Source: a bacterium (GTDB lineage: Bacteria > UBA9089 > CG2-30-40-21 > SBAY01). Taken from it: a stretch of 5,724 bases of DNA. Every line of letters begins with the position of its first letter. The stretch's first letter is position 1. Below, one piece after another: positions 1 to 3,240 of this stretch. The notes under the pieces were generated by a model that was not told where the DNA came from, did not search any database, and saw nothing but the letters and a program-made list of their open reading frames with translations. The DNA lies in contig JASEHU010000150.1 of the NCBI GenBank assembly GCA_030018635.1, positions 1 through 5,724 on the forward strand, in the 5' to 3' direction. A program made the position numbers and the translations under genes.

Positions 1-67
1 CTTTATCAGCAGTTTACTTTAAAAAGATGAGAACTTTTGGTTAATAAGTGCTATAAGGGTTAAAACG

Positions 68-547
68 CTATTTAGTTCCTCTACCTAAGGCAATCTTGCC
101 TGTTCTGGCGATTTCTTTTATTCCAAAAGGTTTTAGCAGATTAATCAAGGCGTTAAGTTTATCTTCATCACCGGTTGTTTCCACAGTCATTGATTTTTGT
201 CCGACATCAATAATCTTTGCCCGAAATATATCCACAATCTCCATGATTTCTGCCCGACGACCATTTTCAGTTGATACCTTTATCAAAACCAATTCCCGCT
301 CTACATGTTCTTCCTTAGTTAAATCGGTTACTTTAATAATATCAATGAGTTTATTGAGTTGTTTTTCGATTTGCTCGATTATCTTATCCTCTCCATGGGT
401 AACAATAGTCATCATGGACATAGTTGGGTCATCGGTCTCGGCTACACACAGGGAGTCAATGTTATATCCTCTGCCGGAGAACAGTCCCGATACCCTGGCT
501 AAAACACCAAATTTATTTTCAACCAAAACTGAAATAGTATGTCGCAT
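68..547 (-). CDS. ilvN: Acetolactate synthase small (regulatory) subunit
   Basis: This 159-residue protein is the regulatory subunit of acetolactate synthase, which activates the catalytic IlvB subunit and gives feedback inhibition by valine in the first common step of branched-chain amino-acid synthesis. An N-terminal ACT domain (about residues 3-77) has the family signature N11-K-F-G14-V-L-x-R-V-x-G-L-F, followed by R26-G-Y-N29-I-D-S-L. G14 and N29 match positions linked to valine sensitivity in E. coli IlvH, so the valine site looks intact. The C-terminal small-subunit domain (about 84-158) includes the E-L-V-L-I-K-V segment. Length is normal for the family. The ATG at 547 has a strong ribosome site (AAAGGAGGG, 555-563) seven bases upstream. 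The unusual feature is position: the usual partner ilvB ends 2.57 kb upstream, with toxin-antitoxin-like genes between. The 67 bases after its stop show no clear terminator, so the operon may continue leftwards. Confidence 0.97.
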   Translation of the reverse strand: MRHTISVLVENKFGVLARVSGLFSGRGYNIDSLCVAETDDPTMSMMTIVTHGEDKIIEQIEKQLNKLIDIIKVTDLTKEEHVERELVLIKVSTENGRRAEIMEIVDIFRAKIIDVGQKSMTVETTGDEDKLNALINLLKPFGIKEIARTGKIALGRGTK

Positions 548-554
548 TAAAAAA

Positions 555-563
555 CCCTCCTTT
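555..563 (-). promoter_or_regulatory. ilvN ribosome-binding site overlapping the HEPN stop codon
   Basis: On the minus strand the sequence AAAGGAGGG lies seven bases before the ilvN ATG. Its first two bases are also part of the TAA stop codon (562-564) of the upstream HEPN gene. Ribosomes ending HEPN translation would sit directly on the ilvN start region, so translational coupling is likely (inference). Confidence 0.8.
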
Positions 564-972
564 AGTAATTAACAATTTTTTTCTCAACCCAATCTAATAT
601 CTTTGAGGCAAACTCAATTGCCTCTTCTGCTTCTTCTTCATCAAAGTATTCTGCTGGAATAAGCCCTGGCAATCCATCGGGGTATCGGGTAATTATGTAG
701 TATTTATCAAGTCTTTTACATTCTTTTTCTAACTTCTTGATTTCTTCATCATACTTACTTGCTCTTTGCAGTAGTTCAAAAAGTGCATGTCCTACTACTT
801 GTCTCTCCCCTTCTATGTAACAAAGTGACTTCAGTGCCTTTTCTCCTGCTTGTTGTGACATAAAACAAGTATTTGAAAAAAATCCCCCATTTTTATCATG
901 TTTGGCAACTGCTAAGTCGTTCTTTGCCTGAAGTAACCACCTTTTTGCTTCATTCAGATTCTTATTCTCCAT
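562..972 (-). CDS. HEPN-domain protein, probable toxin half of an MNT/HEPN pair
   Basis: The 136-residue, mostly helical protein resembles the PF05168 HEPN family. The N-terminal helix (E8-A-K-R-W-L-L-Q-A-K-N-D-L) and the S-Q-Q-A-G-E-K-A-L-K segment (39-48) are typical. They are followed by R57-Q-V-V-G-H62-A-L, which has RX4H spacing as in the HEPN ribonuclease motif, and by a T-R-Y-P-D-G block (95-100) characteristic of this subfamily. HEPN toxins cleave RNA and are usually restrained by a partner minimal nucleotidyltransferase, which is the overlapping upstream gene here. I chose the ATG at 972 because the family begins at this helix; a GTG at 990 would add six residues. With the ATG start the gene overlaps the nucleotidyltransferase gene by 11 bases. 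The stop codon overlaps the ilvN ribosome site. Not every PF05168 protein is a proven toxin, so toxicity is inferred. Confidence 0.85.
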   Translation of the reverse strand: MENKNLNEAKRWLLQAKNDLAVAKHDKNGGFFSNTCFMSQQAGEKALKSLCYIEGERQVVGHALFELLQRASKYDEEIKKLEKECKRLDKYYIITRYPDGLPGLIPAEYFDEEEAEEAIEFASKILDWVEKKIVNY

Positions 973-1279
973 ACATGACCACGCCTTCACTAAGTGCTGT
1001 TTCTAAAAAATCGTTTCCTTTATCAAGCATTTTTTTAATTTCTTCTTCGGTATAAACCAACGGTTCTACTCCTATTGGTTCTTTACAACAATCTAAAACC
1101 TTATCAATCCTTTCTAAAAATTTCTCATCTGTATTTTTTAGCACTATTAAATCTAAATCACTTCCAATATTTATAGCTTTATCCCCTTTAGCACAAGAAC
1201 CATACATAATAATTTTGTGTGGTTTATATCCTTTTATTATTTGGTTTATTGTATTTTCTATCTGACTTTGTTGAATCAT
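962..1279 (-). CDS. MNT-type minimal nucleotidyltransferase, probable antitoxin
   Basis: This 105-residue protein is a minimal nucleotidyltransferase of the pol-beta superfamily. In studied MNT/HEPN pairs such enzymes transfer AMP to the HEPN toxin and neutralise it. The signature is visible: hydrophobic strand I-I-M-Y, then G27-S28, then D41-L-D43-L-I-V as the metal-binding pair. The spacing is GS-x12-DxD, two residues longer than the common x10. The third acidic position appears to be E72 in G-V-E-P-L-V-Y-T, where many relatives have Asp. The C-terminal E-E-E-I-K-K-M-L and F-L-E-T-A-L-S-E-G-V-V-M-Y-G blocks are typical of the family. The ATG at 1279 is the only sensible start, but its ribosome site is weak. 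The gene precedes and overlaps the HEPN gene, and a MITE-like repeat begins nine bases upstream. Function as an antitoxin is inferred from family and pairing. Confidence 0.88.
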   Translation of the reverse strand: MIQQSQIENTINQIIKGYKPHKIIMYGSCAKGDKAINIGSDLDLIVLKNTDEKFLERIDKVLDCCKEPIGVEPLVYTEEEIKKMLDKGNDFLETALSEGVVMYGE

Positions 1280-1287
1280 AATTCTCG

Positions 1288-1439
1288 GGACGGTTCATTT
1301 TATCGTTTTCCCTGTGATTTCTTTTGGAAATTGGAAATTGGAAATTAGAAATTGGGGAAAGACTTGTAAGCCTAATTTCTAATTTCCAATTTCAACTCCA
1401 TCTTTTACCCGCAAGATTTCACACTAAAGTGAACCATCC
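1288..1439. mobile_element. MITE-like palindromic element, 152 bp
   Basis: The segment is bounded by inverted repeats: 1288-1302 (GGACGGTTCATTTTA) matches the reverse complement of 1425-1439 at 13 of 15 positions. A short nested pair, TGTGA (1313-1317) and TCACA (1419-1423), and a 23-bp central stem lie inside, so the whole unit is palindromic. It carries no gene. The terminal GGACGGTTCA motif resembles ends of REP-type repeats I recall from other bacteria, but that was not searched. No clear target-site duplication was found. A non-autonomous mobile repeat is the best explanation. Confidence 0.5.
1334..1393. repeat. Long hairpin built from TTGGAAA heptads
   Basis: Four heptads (TTGGAAA three times, then TTAGAAA; 1324-1351) form the left arm region. 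Bases 1334-1353 pair perfectly with 1374-1393 (20 bp). The stem extends to 23 bp through one G-T pair, leaving a 14-base loop (1357-1370). In RNA this would be a strong structure between the ilvB remnant and the MNT gene. It lacks the U-tract of a classical terminator on the minus strand, so its effect on read-through is unknown. Confidence 0.75.
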
Positions 1440-1444
1440 TAATT

Positions 1445-1452
1445 CTCCTTTT
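1445..1452 (-). promoter_or_regulatory. Relic ribosome-binding site after the ilvB 3' remnant
   Basis: AAAAGGAG on the minus strand begins nine bases after the stop codon of the ilvB remnant. An ATG (1435-1437) follows at seven-base spacing, but its frame closes after ten codons inside the MITE-like element. This is where an ilvN start would be expected in an intact ilvBN operon. Reading it as a relic of the old ilvN initiation region is inference; a chance match is possible. Confidence 0.35.
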
Positions 1453-1454
1453 GG

Positions 1455-1587
1455 TTATCTTCTATGCCAGGCTATCAATCATCTGAGTCAATGCCGCCCC
1501 TGCCGGCACCATTGGAAAAACATTCTCTTCCTCTACTATTCTAAAGTCAATCAGCACAGGCTTAGGTGATGCAATTGCCTGCTCTAA
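1455..1587 (-). pseudogene. ilvB: Truncated second copy of the ilvB 3' end
   Basis: This 133-bp segment aligns without gaps to 3108-3240, the 3' end of the intact ilvB gene (122 of 133 identical). It encodes the last 41 residues of IlvB (518-558) plus the stop codon (1462-1464), and the encoded residues are identical to those of the full gene. All 11 base differences fall on third codon positions and are synonymous. Homology begins abruptly at 1587, in the codon for L518, and continues seven bases past the stop. There is no start codon or ribosome site for it, so it is a non-functional remnant. The synonymous-only divergence means it was part of a functional ilvB gene until recently. Confidence 0.95.
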
Positions 1588-1588
1588 T

Positions 1589-1614
1589 GGTTATCTTTAT
1601 CGGTTATCTTTATC
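1589..1614. repeat. 13-bp tandem duplication at the remnant boundary
   Basis: GGTTATCTTTATC occurs twice head to tail (1589-1601 and 1602-1614), directly at the point where ilvB homology stops. A shorter version, GGTTATCTT, lies at the other edge of the remnant (1453-1461). Slippage or repair at a recombination junction would leave such a mark. Confidence 0.8.
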
Positions 1615-1617
1615 TGG

Positions 1618-1655
1618 GGACACAATACCAATTAAAAGAAATAGGTATTGTGTCC
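1618..1655. repeat. Perfect 12-bp stem hairpin
   Basis: GGACACAATACC (1618-1629) and GGTATTGTGTCC (1644-1655) form a perfect stem around a 14-base A-rich loop. On the minus strand it lies about 80 bases after the DUF2281 stop codon. No U-tract follows immediately, so it is better described as a repeat hairpin than as a terminator. Confidence 0.8.
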
Positions 1656-1731
1656 ACGGATTTTTCCACCGACTCTTTTTTTAGCTTCCTCTGGCTTACC
1701 ATAAGTGAATTCCATAATCAAGGTCTTGACC

Positions 1732-1962
1732 CTAATCTCCTAATCTCCTTCTAATCTCCTTCAAATCTTCAGTGGTATAACTGTAACTCTCTTCATCTTT
1801 CATACCCCGCATTGCCAAGGATAGTGATAAATCCGACCATGTAAGTTCATCTGTTTGATGTTCTACTTTTGATTCAAGATATTTAACAAAGTCAAATACT
1901 TCTACTTGAAGTGGCCCATCTAACTTCTGCAAATGTTGACATATTCTTTCTGCAACACTCAT
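1732..1962 (-). CDS. DUF2281-type small protein, probable orphan antitoxin
   Basis: The 76-residue protein resembles DUF2281 family proteins, which are commonly found as antitoxins beside PIN or MazF-like toxins. The N-terminal helix (M-S-V-A-E-R-I-C, then L-Q-V-E-V-F-D-F-V-K-Y-L at about 18-29) is typical. So is the tail W-S-D-L-S-L-S-L-A-M-R-G-M followed by Y-T-T-E-D-L-K-E. I chose the ATG at 1962 because AGGGAGGT (1968-1975) sits five bases upstream; an open frame extends to 2016 without such a site. The last codons contain three near-tandem copies of TAATCTCC (plus strand, 1733-1759), which may have altered the C-terminus. No toxin gene follows: downstream there is only a 27-codon open frame (1632-1715), then a hairpin and the ilvB remnant. 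It is probably a solitary antitoxin or half of a broken pair; the family call is from memory of its motifs. Confidence 0.75.
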   Translation of the reverse strand: MSVAERICQHLQKLDGPLQVEVFDFVKYLESKVEHQTDELTWSDLSLSLAMRGMKDEESYSYTTEDLKEIRRRLGD

Positions 1963-2016
1963 AATCGACCTCCCTATATCATGAAACTGATGATTATCGC
2001 AAGTTTTCTCTATCAA

Positions 2017-2415
2017 GACCTAACGAAAAAGCTAATCTACTGCGGGGGAAATTATCACTAAACTTTTTAAGCAATAAAAATTTTCAGAATCACGCATCAG
2101 TCCCTGCTGTCGGGTGCAGCAATGGGTTAGACAAAAGCTGCACTCCGCTCTCTTTTTCCTTGTTCTTCTTGCTTGCTAAAACATCTCATTTTAAAATGCC
2201 AATTCACAATTCAAGACCTGACCCTCCCTGTCCGCTCCCTGTCCGTCCTGCTCAATTCGAGCTGACCCCGATACCTTCTTCAATACTAAATTATTCTTCA
2301 TGTCTAAATTATCTCAAAAATTAGTATTGTGTCCCCCGAATCAGGAAAAAAGACCACCTCTTTTGGCAGCACAGAAACGTCCTGTAAATACCCATTTTGT
2401 TCTTTCATCTTTAAC
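2017..2415. other. Non-coding stretch with small repeats
   Basis: I see no convincing gene here. It contains a hairpin (2112-2120 with 2137-2145, nine pairs with one G-T, loop 16), an 11-bp tandem pair CTCCCTGTCCG (2224-2245), and a 9-bp inverted pair (2281-2289 with 2321-2329). The 9-mer TCAAGACCT occurs at 2013-2021 and 2211-2219 on the plus strand and at 1721-1729 on the minus strand. The TATTGTGTCCCC end repeat is at 2325-2336. It looks like layered remains of small repetitive insertions. Confidence 0.6.
2112..2145. repeat. GTGCAGC/GCTGCAC hairpin
   Basis: GTGCAGC (2114-2120) pairs with GCTGCAC (2137-2143) around a 16-base loop. The stem extends two more pairs outward, one being G-T. The loop contains GTTAGAC, which fits the GTTRRRY core of integron attC sites, but a full attC fold is not present. 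Confidence 0.6.
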
Positions 2416-2655
2416 TCAAGCGTAAGCCATCAGAGGGACTTTCGTTTCTGCATCTCTCCTGGCAAAGGCCGGAGAATGGGCTTCGATTTTCCGCATAGCT
2501 TTTCGGTCGTAGATTCTTTCACCGCAATTCGGACATTCGCAAAACTCTAATGACGGGACTGTATAGGACTGTCCTTGAAAGTTGCCAATCCAGTCCTGCT
2601 GTACCCTTTTGATTCTGTCGCTGCCGCAAGACGGACAACTTGTAATTTGTATCAT
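2416..2655 (-). CDS. YgiT-type zinc-finger protein, probable antitoxin
   Basis: The 79-residue protein has the YgiT-type zinc finger found in MqsA-like antitoxins: C7-x2-C10 near the start, then the strand V-P-S-L-E-F leading to C41-x2-C44-G-E, with C39 as an extra cysteine. These four cysteines should bind one zinc ion. Full MqsA (about 131 residues) adds a C-terminal helix-turn-helix; this protein lacks it and ends in a short charged tail, as is common in the DUF4258-linked subfamily. It starts 15 bases after the DUF4258 stop, with AGGGAGA (2664-2670) eight bases before the ATG. The toxin-then-antitoxin order matches mqsRA. It probably binds and neutralises the upstream DUF4258 protein (inference). 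By eye, both genes are somewhat richer in G+C than the HEPN/MNT pair, consistent with separate origins. Confidence 0.88.
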   Translation of the reverse strand: MIQITSCPSCGSDRIKRVQQDWIGNFQGQSYTVPSLEFCECPNCGERIYDRKAMRKIEAHSPAFARRDAETKVPLMAYA

Positions 2656-2670
2656 TTTACTTATCTCCCT

Positions 2671-2982
2671 TTAAAATGCCTTCTTTGAAGAAATAAGAAA
2701 GTAGTAAGTTTCTGCTCCAGCTTCACGCACGAGCTTGCCTTTGGAATAGATAATCAGTCCATCCAAGTTCGTGCTCTGAATGACATAAAGATATTCTCTG
2801 GCTTCTTTACGAAATGGGCTTTGTGAGCGAATCGTCTTGTAAATCGCAACGGCATTGAGAATTGATTCGGTTACATCGAGTTCCGTAAGGCCATTCGCCT
2901 CCATTTCCAGACGCGCCTTTTCGCTGAAGACGTAACGTCCCGCAAGAACCGTTCGTTTAATTCGGACTAAAACATCACTCAT
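2671..2982 (-). CDS. DUF4258-family protein, probable toxin
   Basis: The 103-residue protein matches the DUF4258 pattern as it occurs beside YgiT zinc-finger genes. It has S-E-K-A-R-L-E-M-E (20-28), G-L-T-E-x-D-V-x-E-S-I-L-N-A (31-44), T-I-R-S-Q-S-P (50-56), and a beta-rich C-terminal half L-Y-V-I followed by D-G-L-I-I-Y-S-K-G-K-L-V-R-E (74-87). The ending Y-Y-F-L-I-S-S-K-K is typical. The fold is thought to resemble MqsR/RelE mRNA interferases, so RNA cleavage is plausible; no catalytic residue can be proven from sequence alone. The ATG at 2982 has TAAAGGA (2991-2997) eight bases upstream. The gene is followed after 15 bases by the zinc-finger partner and preceded by a dispersed palindromic repeat that may carry its promoter. 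It lies 132 bp downstream of ilvB in the same direction, so read-through from the ilvB promoter is also likely. Confidence 0.85.
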   Translation of the reverse strand: MSDVLVRIKRTVLAGRYVFSEKARLEMEANGLTELDVTESILNAVAIYKTIRSQSPFRKEAREYLYVIQSTNLDGLIIYSKGKLVREAGAETYYFLISSKKAF

Positions 2983-3039
2983 TATCTATATCCTTTAACT
3001 TCATGCTTAACTTAACAGTAGATAGTTTAACAAGCACTT

Positions 3040-3067
3040 ATTATAGATTGCTTCGCTTCGCTCGCAA
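3040..3067 (-). promoter_or_regulatory. Candidate promoter of the DUF4258/YgiT pair
   Basis: On the minus strand TTGCGA (3062-3067) and TATAAT (3040-3045) are separated by 16 bases. The -10 is a perfect consensus and the -35 matches four of six. The -35 and spacer belong to the dispersed palindromic repeat at 3045-3072. The predicted start near 3033 gives a leader of about 50 bases. Confidence 0.45.
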
Positions 3068-3072
3068 TGACA
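3045..3072. repeat. Dispersed palindromic repeat (CATTGCGAGCGAAGCGAAGC type)
   Basis: The minus strand reads TGTCATTGCGAGCGAAGCG followed by AAGCAATCT. Arms ATTGC (3047-3051) and GCAAT (3064-3068) pair, giving an imperfect hairpin. I recognise this as a repeat common between genes in many bacterial and metagenomic genomes; copy number here cannot be judged from one window. Confidence 0.7.
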
Positions 3073-3107
3073 AATCATGCTATTTTATCCTATTTTGCAG
3101 AAGTCTA

Positions 3108-3240
3108 TTATCTTCTATGCCAGGCTATCAATCATCTGGGTCAATGCCGCCCCTGCCGGCACCATTGGAAAAACATTTTCCTCCTCGACTATTCTAAAAT
3201 CAATTAGTACCGGTTTGGGTGAGGCAATTGCCTGCTCTAA
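3108..3240 (-). repeat. Intact-gene copy of the 133-bp ilvB 3' repeat
   Basis: This is the partner of 1455-1587, in direct orientation with a constant offset of 1653 bp and no gaps. It covers the last 41 codons and stop of ilvB plus seven bases. The identity is uneven: one difference in the stop-proximal 70 bp, ten in the next 46 bp, and none in the last 17 bp. Confidence 0.95.

Larger units (their letters stand above)
1616..2336. mobile_element. Possible 721-bp element bounded by 13-bp inverted repeats
   Basis: GGGGACACAATAC at 1616-1628 is the exact reverse complement of 2324-2336. Each end also has an inner inverted partner: 1618-1629 pairs with 1644-1655 (12 bp, 14-base loop), and 2281-2289 pairs with 2321-2329 (9 bp). 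Paired subterminal hairpins of this kind recall REP and IS200-like elements. The enclosed DNA holds only the DUF2281-type gene and non-coding sequence, with no transposase. It may be one non-autonomous element, or two independent REP-like insertions facing each other. Confidence 0.4.

Noticed and set aside
96..572. Long open frame on the plus strand opposite ilvN
   Set aside because: It mirrors a well-conserved gene, has no ribosome site, and its translation is low-complexity and unlike any family.
1324..1394. TTGGAAA heptads considered as a CRISPR-like or coding repeat
   Set aside because: The units are contiguous 7-mers without spacers, and the region folds as one long hairpin.
1632..1715. 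27-codon minus-strand frame (starts M-E-F-T-Y-G-K-P-E-E-A) after the DUF2281-type gene, considered as a toxin remnant
   Set aside because: No ribosome site and no recognisable family; it ends in the hairpin at 1618-1655. It could be a fragment, but the sequence does not show of what.
1566..1754. Plus-strand open frame starting in the ilvB remnant
   Set aside because: It crosses the remnant edge, a tandem repeat and a hairpin; nothing suggests a real protein.
42..3043. 11-mer TAATAAGTGCT at 42-52 repeated in reverse orientation at 3033-3043
   Set aside because: Several chance 11-base matches are expected in a window of this length, and the flanks do not align well.
3098..3117. Hairpin AGAAG/CTTCT at the ilvB stop considered as a terminator
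   Set aside because: Only five A/T-rich pairs, it overlaps the stop codon, and no U-tract follows on the minus strand.
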